Positions 6,164-13,891 are shown, numbered from the stretch's first letter. The stretch is DNA of 13,891 nt from an uncultured Eubacteriales bacterium (GCA_900554855.1 USIZ01000010.1:1-13891); one strand, 5' to 3'. The notes: generated by a model not told the origin, from the sequence alone. Program-made: numbers and translations.

Positions 6164-7140
6164 GCAATTTCATCTCCCTCTGGCAGGCGGCCGTCACCTT
6201 CGGCACCGTCATTCTGTTCGGCGCGCTGGGCGAGCTCATCACCGAGAAGAGCGGCAACCTGAACCTGGGCACCCCGGGCATCATGTACCTGGGCGGCATC
6301 GCCAGCCTGATCGGCGCGTTCTTCTATGAGAACGGCAACCCGAACCCCAGCCCGGTGGTGGGCATCCTGATTGCCCTGATCTGCGCCATCATCGCCAGCG
6401 CTCTGGGCGGACTGCTCTTCAGCTTTCTGACCATCACCCTGCGGGCCAACCAGAACGTCACCGGCCTGACCTTGACCATTCTGGGCAGCGGCATCGCCAA
6501 CTTCTTCGGCGGCAGCCTCAACAAGCTGGCCGGCGGCGTGGGTCAGATCAGCGTGGCCACCACTTCCAGCGGCTTCCGGGCCGTCACCGGCCTGAGCAAC
6601 GCTGGAACGGTGGGCCAGCTGCTGTTCAGCTATGGCTTCCTCACCTATGTGGGCATCGTGTTCGCCATTCTGGTCTCCCTGTTCCTGAACCGCACCCGTG
6701 CGGGTCTGAACCTGCGCGCCGTGGGCGAGTCTCCCGCCACCGCCGATGCGGCCGGTATCAACGTGACCGCCTATAAGTATCTGGCCACCTGCGTGGGCAG
6801 CGCCGTCACCGGCCTGGGCGGCGTGTTCTACACCATGAACTACGTCAAGGGCACCTGGGCCAACGACGGCAGCATCGAGGGCCTGGGCTGGCTGGCGCTG
6901 GCGCTGGTCATCTTCGCCAGCTGGCGCAGCCTGAACACCATCTGGGGCAGCTACCTGTTCGGCATCCTCTATTGGCTGTTCTTCTATATCGGCGGCCTGA
7001 CCCGTTACAGCCAGGAGCTGTTCAAAATGCTCCCCTATGTGGTCACCATCATCGTGCTGGTCGTCACCAGTATGCGCAAGAAAAAAGAGAATATGGGCCC
7101 GGCAGCGCTGGGTCTGAGCTATTTCCGCGAAGATCGCTGA
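6160..7140 (+). CDS. ABC importer permease, second subunit (NupQ/YufQ-like)
   Basis: A 326-residue integral membrane protein and partner of the preceding permease; the two probably form a heterodimer over the double ATPase. Motifs are SGNLNLGTPGIMYLGG (31-46), which matches the GAEGQ-type segment of the partner, and the coupling loop GLNLRAVGESPATADAAGI (182-200). The C-terminal helix ends in a basic tail (MRKKKENMG). The start overlaps the preceding stop in an ATGA arrangement, so translation is coupled. It is the last gene of the operon, followed by a strong terminator 14 nt on. Order ATPase-permease-permease is the usual one for this family; what is unusual is the distance to the binding-protein gene. 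Confidence 0.9.
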   Translation: MSNFISLWQAAVTFGTVILFGALGELITEKSGNLNLGTPGIMYLGGIASLIGAFFYENGNPNPSPVVGILIALICAIIASALGGLLFSFLTITLRANQNVTGLTLTILGSGIANFFGGSLNKLAGGVGQISVATTSSGFRAVTGLSNAGTVGQLLFSYGFLTYVGIVFAILVSLFLNRTRAGLNLRAVGESPATADAAGINVTAYKYLATCVGSAVTGLGGVFYTMNYVKGTWANDGSIEGLGWLALALVIFASWRSLNTIWGSYLFGILYWLFFYIGGLTRYSQELFKMLPYVVTIIVLVVTSMRKKKENMGPAALGLSYFREDR

Positions 7141-7153
7141 GATAGCCCATTAC

Positions 7154-7192
7154 GGAAGCCGAGGCACGAAAATGCCTCGGCTTTCCTTTGTT
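7154..7192 (+). terminator. Rho-independent terminator of the transporter operon
   Basis: AAGCCGAGGCA (7156-7166) pairs perfectly with TGCCTCGGCTT (7173-7183) around CGAAAA, followed by TCCTTTGTTT. Confidence 0.85.
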
Positions 7193-7250
7193 TGTGCGGA
7201 TTTTCAAAGCCTTCCGGCCCTTTGGAAAGCGCAGAAATGAGCTGTTCTAA

Positions 7251-7422
7251 TGTAGGGCGGGTGCTTGCCCCCGCCACGGACGGCCCTGATTTCCGCAACA
7301 GGGCAGCTTGCAGGTAAACTGCAAGCGTGATCTGTACCCACTCGGACAAATCGGCACACCTTTTACGATAACATTTATAATTCTGCCTGCATGGCAAGGC
7401 GGGGACAAGCACCCGCCCTACA
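7251..7422 (-). mobile_element. 172-bp MITE-like element, downstream copy in inverted orientation
   Basis: This is the reverse complement of the element at 3193-3364, with the same length and the same terminal repeats. The flanking pentamers are TCTAA (7246-7250) and TTTAA (7423-7427), 4 of 5 alike, as in a decayed 5-bp target duplication. The internal hairpin GCTTGCAG/CTGCAAGC is kept although its loop differs from the other copy by one base. Confidence 0.8.
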
Positions 7423-7472
7423 TTTAATTTTAAAAGCGCTCATTCTACCGACATTCTGGGCATTCCCCAATT

Positions 7473-7583
7473 TGTCATCCTGAGCAAAGCGAAGGATCCT
7501 AAAACACCTGTCTCCAACAGGCAGCATTCTGCTTGTAGAAGTCGGTGCTGTAAGATTCTTCGGCCTGCGGCCTCAGAATGACA
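7473..7583 (-). repeat. 111-bp interspersed repeat, downstream copy in inverted orientation
   Basis: This is the reverse-complement partner of 3054-3164. Both ends are conserved (TGTCATCCTGAG... and ...CCTCAGAATGACA) and the middle is different. Its own core holds a small hairpin, CCTGT-CTCCA-ACAGG (7507-7521). It lies 50 bp beyond the 172-bp element; on the upstream side the gap is 28 bp. Confidence 0.75.
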
Positions 7584-7635
7584 TGGAAGAGAGCCGCGTG
7601 CTCCAAAAGCCAGCGTAAGGAACCGTCCCTTCCGG

Positions 7636-7664
7636 TTGCAATTTTTCCGCAATTAGAGTAAAGT
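7636..7664 (+). promoter_or_regulatory. Possible promoter of nadE
   Basis: TTGCAA (7636-7641) is followed after 17 nt by TAAAGT (7659-7664). Each box matches 4 of 6 consensus bases. It lies about 40 nt upstream of the nadE start, past the repeats. The call is weak but well placed. Confidence 0.35.
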
Positions 7665-7706
7665 TACAGTATCTATGGAATCGCTCAGAAAAGGGGGCAT
7701 CTTCCC

Positions 7707-9626
7707 ATGCGGGATGGATTTTTGAAAGTCGCGGCGGCCACGCCGGAGGTACGGGTGGCGGACTGCGCATGGAACCGGGCACAGACGGCCGAGCTGATGC
7801 GTCAGGCGGCGGAGCAGGGCGTCAAGGTGGTCTGCTTCCCGGAACTGGGACTCACGGGCTACACCTGCGCGGATCTGTTCTTGCAGTCCACGCTGCTGCG
7901 GGGCGCGGAGCGCGCGCTGGAGGAGCTGATGGCCGAGACAAAGGATCTCGACCTGCTGGCCTGCGTCGGCGTGCCGGTGCGGGTGCGGGGCAAGCTCTAC
8001 AACTGCGCGGCGGTGTTCTGCCGGGGCGAGCTGCTGGGTCTGGTGCCCAAGACGAACATTCCCAACTATACGGAATTCTATGAGGGGCGCTGGTTCACCG
8101 GCGGCGCGGCGTTTGGAGACACCGACTTCTGCATCGCCTACGCCGGGCAGGAGGGCGTGGAGTTTTCCACCGCTCTGGTGTTCCGCTGCGCCTCCTTCCC
8201 CGCCCTGACCGTGGGCGTGGAGATCTGCGAGGATGTGTGGGTGGCGGACACCCCCTCCACCCGGCTGTGCGCCGGGGGCGCGACGCTGATCCTGAACCCC
8301 TCCGCCAGCGACGAGATCGTCAGCAAGGCGGCGTGGCGGCGCACGCTGCTGAGCGCCACCTCCGGGCGGCTGGCCTGCGGCTATGTCTACGCCGACGCGG
8401 GCTGGGGGGAGAGCTCCACCGACCTCATCTACGCCGGGCACGACCTCATTCTGGAGAACGGCTCCCTTCTGGCCGAGCGCCGGTTCGGCACCGGCCTGAC
8501 CGTCAGCGAGATCGACCTGGAACGGCTGGAGCACGAGCGCCAGCGCATGAACACGTTCCCCGCCGCCGCCGAGGTCTATCCGGTCTATTTTGAGCTGGAG
8601 GAAGGGGAGACGGCGCTCACCCGCTACGTCGACCCCAACCCCTTCGTGCCCGCCGACCGGGGCGACCGGGAGGAGCGGTGCGCCGAGATTCTGCGGCTCT
8701 CCGCCCAGGGACTGGCCAAGCGCCTGAAACACACCAACGCCAAAACCGCCGTGGTGGGGCTGAGCGGCGGTCTGGACTCCACGCTGGCCATTCTCATTAC
8801 CGCCATCGCCTTCGACCTGCTGGGCCGGGATCACAGGGACATTCTGGCCGTCACCATGCCCTGCTTCGGCACCACCGACCGCACCCGGGACAACGCCTGC
8901 ATTCTGGCCGACGAGCTGGGCGCCCGGCTGAAGCGCGTGGACATCGGCGAGGCGGTAAAAGTCCACTTCCGGGACATCGGCCAGAGCATGGACGACCACT
9001 CCGTCACCTTTGAGAACGGACAGGCCCGGGAGCGCACCCAGGTGCTGATGGATCTGGCCAACAAGTCCGGCGGTCTGGTCATCGGCACCGGCGACCTCAG
9101 CGAGCTGGCCCTGGGCTGGGCCACCTACAACGGCGACCACATGAGTATGTACGCCGTCAACGCCTCCATCCCCAAGACGCTGGTGCGCCATCTGGTGGCC
9201 TTCGTCAGCGACGACAAGCGGGCGGATCAGCCGAAGCTCTCCGCCGTGCTGGACGATATTCTGGACACCCCCGTCTCCCCGGAGCTGCTGCCCGCCGTGG
9301 ACGGCAAGATCGCCCAGAAGACCGAGGATCTGGTCGGCCCCTATGAGCTGCACGACTTCTTCCTCTACTACGCCCTGCGCTGGGGCTTCGGGCCGAAAAA
9401 GGTGTTCCGGCTGGCGCTGTACGCCCTGGGCGGGCGCTATGAGCGGGACTTCATCCTGAAATGGCTCAAAAACTTCTACCGCCGCTTCTTCAATCAACAG
9501 TTCAAGCGCTCCTGCCTCCCCGACGGCCCCAAGGTGGGCACCGTCACCCTCAGCCCCCGCGGCGACTGGCGGATGCCGTCCGACGCCGTGAACGCCCTCT
9601 GGGCCGGAGAGCTGGAGGAGCTGTAA
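7707..9626 (+). CDS. nadE: Glutamine-dependent NAD+ synthetase
   Basis: A 639-residue cytoplasmic enzyme that converts nicotinic acid adenine dinucleotide to NAD+ using ATP and ammonia released from glutamine, the last step of NAD biosynthesis. The N-terminal nitrilase-type amidase domain carries the catalytic triad: Glu46 (CFPELGLTGY), Lys115 (VPKTNIPNY) and Cys174 (VEICEDVW). The C-terminal synthetase domain has the ATP PP-loop SGGLDS (353-358), followed by PCFGTTDRTRDNA and the GTGDLSELALGWATYNGDH segment. The length suits the bacterial glutamine-dependent form. The start MRDGFLKVAAATPEVRVADC aligns with the usual N-terminus of the clostridial enzyme, and AGGGGG lies about 10 nt upstream. 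The gene stands alone between the repeats and a bidirectional terminator. Confidence 0.96.
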   Translation: MRDGFLKVAAATPEVRVADCAWNRAQTAELMRQAAEQGVKVVCFPELGLTGYTCADLFLQSTLLRGAERALEELMAETKDLDLLACVGVPVRVRGKLYNCAAVFCRGELLGLVPKTNIPNYTEFYEGRWFTGGAAFGDTDFCIAYAGQEGVEFSTALVFRCASFPALTVGVEICEDVWVADTPSTRLCAGGATLILNPSASDEIVSKAAWRRTLLSATSGRLACGYVYADAGWGESSTDLIYAGHDLILENGSLLAERRFGTGLTVSEIDLERLEHERQRMNTFPAAAEVYPVYFELEEGETALTRYVDPNPFVPADRGDREERCAEILRLSAQGLAKRLKHTNAKTAVVGLSGGLDSTLAILITAIAFDLLGRDHRDILAVTMPCFGTTDRTRDNACILADELGARLKRVDIGEAVKVHFRDIGQSMDDHSVTFENGQARERTQVLMDLANKSGGLVIGTGDLSELALGWATYNGDHMSMYAVNASIPKTLVRHLVAFVSDDKRADQPKLSAVLDDILDTPVSPELLPAVDGKIAQKTEDLVGPYELHDFFLYYALRWGFGPKKVFRLALYALGGRYERDFILKWLKNFYRRFFNQQFKRSCLPDGPKVGTVTLSPRGDWRMPSDAVNALWAGELEEL

Positions 9627-9660
9627 GCCACCCGTTTGCTTTTCAGAACGGAGAAAAAAT

Positions 9661-9706
9661 GCGCCCCTTCACCATTGATCGGTGAAGGGGCGCGCTACGT
9701 TTTTTA
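9661..9706. terminator. Bidirectional terminator between nadE and the CPBP protease gene
   Basis: GCGCCCCTTCACC (9661-9673) pairs perfectly with GGTGAAGGGGCGC (9681-9693) around ATTGATC. On the plus strand TTTTTTATTAT follows after a few bases, and on the minus strand ATTTTTTC follows directly, so it can serve both converging genes. Confidence 0.9.
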
Positions 9707-10603
9707 TTATACAAACAGGATGCCGACACCGGCGGCGAGCAGGAGCACGGCGCACGCCCAGATGCCGACGCTTCCGGGCAGGCAGCGCATCACGTCCCGG
9801 GTGGAGACGGGGTAGGCCGGGGGCGCGTGGCGGTAGGAGCGGGCATAGCGGACAAAACACCAGGCGGCAAAGGCCACCAGCGCCACCACGATCACACCGG
9901 CCGCAATGGTGCCGCCCTCGCCCAGCTCATAGAGGGCGGAAAAGCCCAGCGAGGAGAGGTTCAGCGCCGCGTGGCACACCATGGAGTGCCAGATCTTCCC
10001 CGTTTTCAGCACAATGCCCGCCAGCACCATGCCCAGTGCGGCGGCGTAGAAGAATTGCCCCAGATTGACGTGATACAGGCCGAAGGCGACGCCGCAGAGC
10101 AGGATAGCACACCGGTCGCCGAAGGGACGCAGGCGGTCGAGCAGCAGCTTGCGGAAGATCAGCTCCTCAAAGACCGGCGCAGCCACCCCGGCCAGCAGGA
10201 TGAGCAGCGGCATGGGGGTGGATGCGACCATGTTCTGGGTCACGTCGTTGAGCGGCCTGTCCGAAAAATTCTGGAGCAGCGCGGTGACGACGGCGGTGAT
10301 CATGTTGAAGAAGTAGGCCACGCCCACGCAGTAGAGCATGGAGCGCACCAGCGCCTTTGCGCTCAGCGGCAGCCCCGGTGCACGCCCCTTGGGAAGCGGG
10401 CGGAGGATGAGCCACATCAGGATGGGGGCAAGGCCGAACATGACCACATAGCTGAGCAGCATGCCCAGCCAGACCCGGTCCGCCACCCCGGGGATCAGGT
10501 AGACCGCGCCGCCCAGCAGCTGCCCGGCGGCCACATAGGCCAGCAGCGCCCAGCCGACGCGCCCCAACCGGCGGGAGATCAGCTTTCTGTCTTGTGGATC
10601 CAT
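9707..10603 (-). CDS. CPBP-family (Abi/CAAX) intramembrane metalloprotease
   Basis: A 298-residue multi-pass membrane protein with the three motifs of the family: EELIFR (EExxxR, Glu146, Glu147, Arg151), FGLYH (FxxxH, His178) and HAALN (HxxxN, His211, Asn215). These residues form the presumed metal site, so the enzyme looks active. Family members cut prenylated proteins, or in bacteria process or protect against peptides such as bacteriocins; others act in signalling. The substrate here is unknown. The ATG at 10603 has AGAAAGGA 8 nt upstream. It lies 33 bp downstream of the DUF1275 gene on the same strand and is probably co-transcribed with it. The C-terminal part adds two or three more membrane helices and ends at GVGILFV. 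Confidence 0.88.
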   Translation of the reverse strand: MDPQDRKLISRRLGRVGWALLAYVAAGQLLGGAVYLIPGVADRVWLGMLLSYVVMFGLAPILMWLILRPLPKGRAPGLPLSAKALVRSMLYCVGVAYFFNMITAVVTALLQNFSDRPLNDVTQNMVASTPMPLLILLAGVAAPVFEELIFRKLLLDRLRPFGDRCAILLCGVAFGLYHVNLGQFFYAAALGMVLAGIVLKTGKIWHSMVCHAALNLSSLGFSALYELGEGGTIAAGVIVVALVAFAAWCFVRYARSYRHAPPAYPVSTRDVMRCLPGSVGIWACAVLLLAAGVGILFV

Positions 10604-10636
10604 AAAATGTCCTTTCTGGGGGAAGCTGAGCCCCCG

Positions 10637-11356
10637 TCAGATCTCCCTCTGCTCCTCATCCTCTGCGAGGCGCTCATGCACCTCGCGCGATTCCCGCTCA
10701 AAGTCCACAAACATCATGCAGAAGGCGACGACCAGCAGGAGGGAGGCGCAGAGGATGGCCTTTTCCGCCCAGAGGCCCACGGCCAGATTGCCGAAAATGG
10801 CGCCGACGGTGAAGCAGAGGATGGTGAAGAAGTAAAGTCCGCTCTTGCGGGCAAATTCCGTGTTTTTGGTGCGCAGAAATTCACACAGGTTCTGGGTGGC
10901 GGAGCGCAGGTTGCCGATGCACATGGTGGTGGCGATGCCGTTGCCGTGGATCTTGCGGAAGGACTCCACCTGAAGGCCGCAGGCCAGACTGGTCAGGCTG
11001 TTGCCCAGCAGGTTCATGCTCTGGGGCAGAAAGCTGACAATGAAGAGCACGATGGCCTCCAGCGCCACCGTGACCTGCCGCCAGTGGAGCCGTTCCGTGC
11101 CCCGGCGGATGAGCCGGAACAGGTCGGACAGGGCCAGACCCACGATGAAGGCCAGAATGGGGCCGAGATAGTGCAGCGCGGTGCCCCAGTTGCCCTGGGA
11201 CAGGTTGACGCCGAAGAGCAGAATGTTGCCGGTCTGGGCGTTGGCAAAGACATGGTCGCGGCACATATAGGAGTAGGCGTCCATAAAGCCGCCGCTGAGC
11301 GCCAGCACGATGCCCAGCTCGATGGTTTCGCTCATTTGCTTGGAGATGCGTTTCAT
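10637..11356 (-). CDS. DUF1275 (YoaK-like) membrane protein
   Basis: About 239 residues. The N-terminal segment (LALSGGFMDAYSYMCRDHVFANAQTGNILLFGVNLSQG) is the hallmark of DUF1275, a family of small proteins with about six membrane helices and no firmly known function. Further hydrophobic segments (YLGPILAFIVGLALS, ALEAIVLFIVSFLP, YFFTILCFTVGAIFG, ASLLLVVAFCMMFV) follow, then a charged C-terminal tail rich in Glu and Arg. The second conserved region reads ACGLQVESFRKIHGNGIATTMCIGNLRSATQNL, also typical. The start is uncertain: ATG at 11356 gives the usual N-terminus but has only a weak GGTAG site, while GTG at 11371 would add five residues with AAAGAAAG almost touching it. It is probably the first gene of an operon with the CPBP protease gene. 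Confidence 0.85.
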   Translation of the reverse strand: MKRISKQMSETIELGIVLALSGGFMDAYSYMCRDHVFANAQTGNILLFGVNLSQGNWGTALHYLGPILAFIVGLALSDLFRLIRRGTERLHWRQVTVALEAIVLFIVSFLPQSMNLLGNSLTSLACGLQVESFRKIHGNGIATTMCIGNLRSATQNLCEFLRTKNTEFARKSGLYFFTILCFTVGAIFGNLAVGLWAEKAILCASLLLVVAFCMMFVDFERESREVHERLAEDEEQREI

Positions 11357-11401
11357 GATTGGAACTACCACGCTTTCTTTTGTTCTGATTTTGCTTCCCC
11401 T

Positions 11402-11430
11402 ATACTACCGCATCCGCGTTTCTTTGGCAA
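11402..11430 (-). promoter_or_regulatory. Promoter of the DUF1275-CPBP operon
   Basis: On the minus strand, TTGCCA (11430-11425, 5 of 6) is followed after 17 nt by TAGTAT (11407-11402, 4 of 6). It lies back to back with the promoter at 11448, with only 17 bp between the two -35 boxes, so the two transcripts could share control. Confidence 0.5.
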
Positions 11431-11447
11431 GCGGGGCAGAATTTTTG

Positions 11448-11476
11448 TTGCAAGATAGATAATTTTATAGTATCAT
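11448..11476 (+). promoter_or_regulatory. Promoter of the FAD-dependent dehydrogenase gene
   Basis: TTGCAA (11448-11453, 4 of 6) is followed after 17 nt by TATCAT (11471-11476, 5 of 6). The leader would be about 80 nt. No riboswitch or clear operator is visible in it. Confidence 0.5.
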
Positions 11477-11564
11477 TAAACTGTAAAATTGCGCTTCTTA
11501 CCAATGAGCCTTATGAGGTTTCCAGCGCACCGCCAAATGAATATTGGAGGATTGAATCAAATTG

Positions 11565-12959
11565 ATGAACACCCGTTATGATGTTGCGATCATTGGCTGC
11601 GGCGAGGCCGGCATCTTTGCCGGTTACGAGCTCAAGAAGCTCCGCCCCGAGCTGAATGTGCTGGTGATGGATCAGGGCGCGGACATCTACAGCCGCCAGT
11701 GTCCCATCGTCTCCGGCAAGGTGGACCGGTGCGTCCACTGTTCCATCTGCGATACCATGTGCGGCTTCGGCGGCGCCGGAGCCTTCTCTGACGGCAAGTT
11801 CAACTTCACCACCGCCTTCGGCGGCTGGCTCACCGACTATATGCCCGCGTCGGAGGTCATGGATCTGATCCGCTATGTGGACAGCGTGAACGTCCGCTTC
11901 GGCGCGACCACCGAGTGCTTCTCCACCGCCACCCCCGAGGCGCAGGCGCTGGAGAAAAAGGCGCTGGAGAACGACCTGCACCTGCTGCAGGCCCAGTGCA
12001 AGCATCTGGGCACCGAGAACAACCTGCGCATTCTGGCCAACATCTATGAGCACCTGAAGGACAAGATCGACTATCGGTTCCGCACGGCGGTCAAGACCAT
12101 CGACCGGCAGAACGAGGGCTACCATCTGGAGCTGGAGAACGGCGACAGCGTGGACTGTGCCGTCCTGATCGCCGCCCCCGGCCGCTCCGGCGCGGAGTGG
12201 TTCGCCGGCGAGTGCAAGCGGCTGGGCATCCACCTCATCAACAATCAGGTGGACATCGGCGTGCGCGTGGAGCTGCCCGCCAAGGTGTTTGAGCACATCA
12301 CCGATGTGGTGTACGAGTCCAAGCTGGTCTACCGCACCAAGCAGTACGGCGACAGCGTGCGCACCTTCTGCATGAACCCCTACGGCCATGTGGTGGCGGA
12401 GAACGTGGAGGGCATCAATACCGTCAACGGCCACAGCTACTCCGACCCCGCTCTGCGCAGCGAGAACACCAACTTCGCCCTGCTGGTGAGCAACAAGTTC
12501 ACCGAGCCCTTTAACGAGCCCTACCGTTACGGCAAGCACATCGCCTCCCTGAGCAATATGCTGGCCGGCGGCGTGCTGGTCCAGCGCTTCGGCGACCTGG
12601 TCAAGGGCGTGCGCACCAATGAGCACCGCCTGAGCCAGTCCTACACCCGCCCCACCCTGACCGCCGCCGTCCCCGGCGACCTGTCCCTGGCGCTGCCCAA
12701 GCGCCAGCTGGACGACATCATCGAGATGATCTACGCCCTGGACAAGATTGCCCCCGGCACCGCCAACTATGACACCCTGCTCTACGGCGCGGAGGTCAAG
12801 TTCTACTCCAGCCGCATCGAGCTGTCCAACGAGCTTGAAACCCCGATGAAGAACTTCTTCGCCATTGGCGACGGTGCGGGCACCACCCGCGGCCTGGCTC
12901 AGGCCGGCGCCTCCGGCATCAAAGTTGCCCGGGTCGTCGCCGAGCGGCTGGGCAAGTAA
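11565..12959 (+). CDS. COG2509-like FAD-dependent dehydrogenase with a cysteine cluster
   Basis: A 464-residue flavoprotein of unknown substrate. The N-terminus has the FAD-binding GxGxxG motif (IIGCGEAGIFAG, 9-20) and the strand VLVMDQGADI, and the C-terminus has the second FAD signature FAIGDGAGTTRGLAQAGASG. Between them, CVHCSICDTMC (Cys56, 59, 62, 66: CxxCxxCxxxC) directly precedes GFGGAGAFSDGKFN (67-80), the characteristic motif of uncharacterised FAD-dependent dehydrogenases of COG2509. The cysteine spacing resembles a 4Fe-4S ligand set, but metal binding is not shown for it. GGAGG at 11546-11550 is 14 nt from the ATG and 11 nt from a TTG at 11562, so a start one codon earlier is possible. 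It is monocistronic and divergent from the DUF1275 operon. Confidence 0.85.
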   Translation: MNTRYDVAIIGCGEAGIFAGYELKKLRPELNVLVMDQGADIYSRQCPIVSGKVDRCVHCSICDTMCGFGGAGAFSDGKFNFTTAFGGWLTDYMPASEVMDLIRYVDSVNVRFGATTECFSTATPEAQALEKKALENDLHLLQAQCKHLGTENNLRILANIYEHLKDKIDYRFRTAVKTIDRQNEGYHLELENGDSVDCAVLIAAPGRSGAEWFAGECKRLGIHLINNQVDIGVRVELPAKVFEHITDVVYESKLVYRTKQYGDSVRTFCMNPYGHVVAENVEGINTVNGHSYSDPALRSENTNFALLVSNKFTEPFNEPYRYGKHIASLSNMLAGGVLVQRFGDLVKGVRTNEHRLSQSYTRPTLTAAVPGDLSLALPKRQLDDIIEMIYALDKIAPGTANYDTLLYGAEVKFYSSRIELSNELETPMKNFFAIGDGAGTTRGLAQAGASGIKVARVVAERLGK

Positions 12960-12975
12960 ATCACTGCGGCGCAAA

Positions 12976-13017
12976 AACCGCCCTGCATTCCGAGGAATGC
13001 AGGGCGGTTCTGTTTTG
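12976..13017. terminator. Bidirectional terminator between the FAD dehydrogenase gene and metG
   Basis: A perfect 15-bp stem, AACCGCCCTGCATTC (12976-12990) with GAATGCAGGGCGGTT (12995-13009), closes on the tetraloop CGAG. On the plus strand CTGTTTTG follows, and on the minus strand TTTTTGC follows. It serves both converging genes. Confidence 0.9.
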
Positions 13018-13025
13018 AAATGGGA

Positions 13026-13891
13026 TCAGCCCAGCTTTGCGCCGGCGGGGATGGCGTCGTCCACCATGATGAGGTGGAGCTTCTCCTCGCCGTGCTCGGT
13101 GTGGACGGCGGAGATCAGCATGCCGTTGCTCTCCTTGCCCATCATCTTGCGGGGCGGCAGGTTGACGATGGCCACCAGGCTCTTGCCGATCAGTTCCTCG
13201 GGCTTGTAATAGGCGGCAATGCCGGAGAGAATCTGGCGGTCGGTGCCGGTGCCGTCGTCCAGCGTGAAGCACAGCAGCTTGTTGCTCTTCTTCACCGGTT
13301 GGCAGTCCTTGACCTTGACCACGCGGAAGTCGGACTTGCAGAAGGTGTCAAAGTCCACCTTCTCCTCGGTCTGGGGCTCCACCTCCACGGCGGGGAGGGC
13401 GGCCTTCTTGGCAGCCTTGGCGGCGGCCTCCAGCTCGGCGATGGCCTGCTCGGCGTCCACGCGGGGGAAGAGGTTCTCGCCCTTGGTGACGCTGGCGGTC
13501 TGGGACAGGGCGCCCCATGCGGCGGCGCTCTCCCAGGTCTGGCCGGCCTCGTCCGCGCCGATCTGGGCAAACAGCTTGGTCATGCTCTCGGGCATGAAGG
13601 GGGTCAGCAGCACGCCGCAGATGCGGGTGGTCTCCAGCAGGTTGTACATGACCGTGGCCAGCCGGGCGCCGTTGGCATCCATGTCCTTGGCCAGCGCCCA
13701 GGGGGCGGTCTCGTCGATATACTTGTTGGCGCGGGCCACGACCTTGAACACCTCGGCCAGCGCGTCCTGGAAGGCGTAGCGCTCCATGGCGGCCTCATAC
13801 CTGTCCCGCAGACCCTTGGCCTGGGCGAGCAGATCGTCATCCAGCGCGTCGGCCTGACGCGCCTCGGGCAGCTTGCCGCCGAAGTACTTGC
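13026..13891 (-). CDS. metG: Methionyl-tRNA synthetase, C-terminal part (5' end outside window)
   Basis: About 287 residues are visible, beginning KYFGGKLPEARQ at the window edge. The enzyme charges tRNA-Met with methionine in the cytoplasm. The catalytic HIGH and KMSKS motifs lie outside the window. What is seen is the helical anticodon-binding domain (FQDALAEVFKVVARANKYIDETAPWALAK, then TPFMPESMTKLFAQIG), a charged Ala/Glu/Lys linker, and a C-terminal EMAP-II/Trbp111-like tRNA-binding domain (VDFDTFCKSDFRVVKVKDC through LPPRKMMGKESNGMLISA to GAKLG), which dimerises and boosts tRNA binding. The domain order and end are complete and typical of the long bacterial form. The gene converges on the FAD dehydrogenase gene across a shared terminator. 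Confidence 0.95.
   Translation of the reverse strand, partial: KYFGGKLPEARQADALDDDLLAQAKGLRDRYEAAMERYAFQDALAEVFKVVARANKYIDETAPWALAKDMDANGARLATVMYNLLETTRICGVLLTPFMPESMTKLFAQIGADEAGQTWESAAAWGALSQTASVTKGENLFPRVDAEQAIAELEAAAKAAKKAALPAVEVEPQTEEKVDFDTFCKSDFRVVKVKDCQPVKKSNKLLCFTLDDGTGTDRQILSGIAAYYKPEELIGKSLVAIVNLPPRKMMGKESNGMLISAVHTEHGEEKLHLIMVDDAIPAGAKLG

Noticed and set aside
1328..9497. Very long open frames antisense to the binding-protein, ATPase and nadE genes (540-610 codons)
   Set aside because: They are low-complexity, rich in Gly, Ala, His, Gln and Val, match no family, and mirror GC-rich codon use of well-identified genes on the other strand.

Overview
The window looks like chromosomal DNA of a GC-rich, low-oxygen Clostridia bacterium, probably an Oscillospiraceae-type gut anaerobe. 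That placement is inferred from four things: the clostridial flavin reductase/rubredoxin-type protein, the BMP-type nucleoside transporter, the glutamine-dependent NAD synthetase with a clostridial-style N-terminus, and the GC-rich intergenic repeats. No rRNA, tRNA, CRISPR array, phage gene or transposase is visible.

Layout. 1-1070 (minus strand): the 5' part of a flavin reductase-domain gene behind a sigma-A-type promoter that carries a perfect 33-bp palindrome, then an Apt-like phosphoribosyltransferase with its own promoter and terminator. 1070-1447: gene-free, with GC-rich repeat fragments. 1448-7140 (plus strand): a complete BMP-family ABC importer, made of a lipoprotein binding protein, a double-domain ATPase and two permeases. 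The binding-protein gene is split from the other three by 767 bp holding its terminator, a candidate small RNA and two kinds of repeat. 7141-7706: a terminator and inverted copies of the same two repeats. 7707-9626: nadE. 9707-11356 (minus strand): a DUF1275 membrane protein gene followed by a CPBP-family membrane protease gene. 11565-12959 (plus strand): a COG2509-like FAD-dependent dehydrogenase with a cysteine cluster. 13026-13891 (minus strand): the C-terminal part of metG.

Together, the importer (probably for nucleosides), the phosphoribosyltransferase and NadE fit nucleobase/nucleoside salvage and cofactor supply, although they are transcribed separately. The ATPase and permease genes overlap and are clearly one transcript.

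The most unusual feature is symmetry around the transporter operon. A 111-bp repeat and a 172-bp terminal-inverted-repeat element lie upstream, and both recur downstream in mirror-image order and opposite orientation (3054-3364 against 7251-7583). The 172-bp element looks like a non-autonomous MITE. The arrangement could let the roughly 4-kb operon segment invert by recombination. Other points worth attention are the palindromic operator at 284-316 and the unassigned structured RNA candidate at about 2879-2998.
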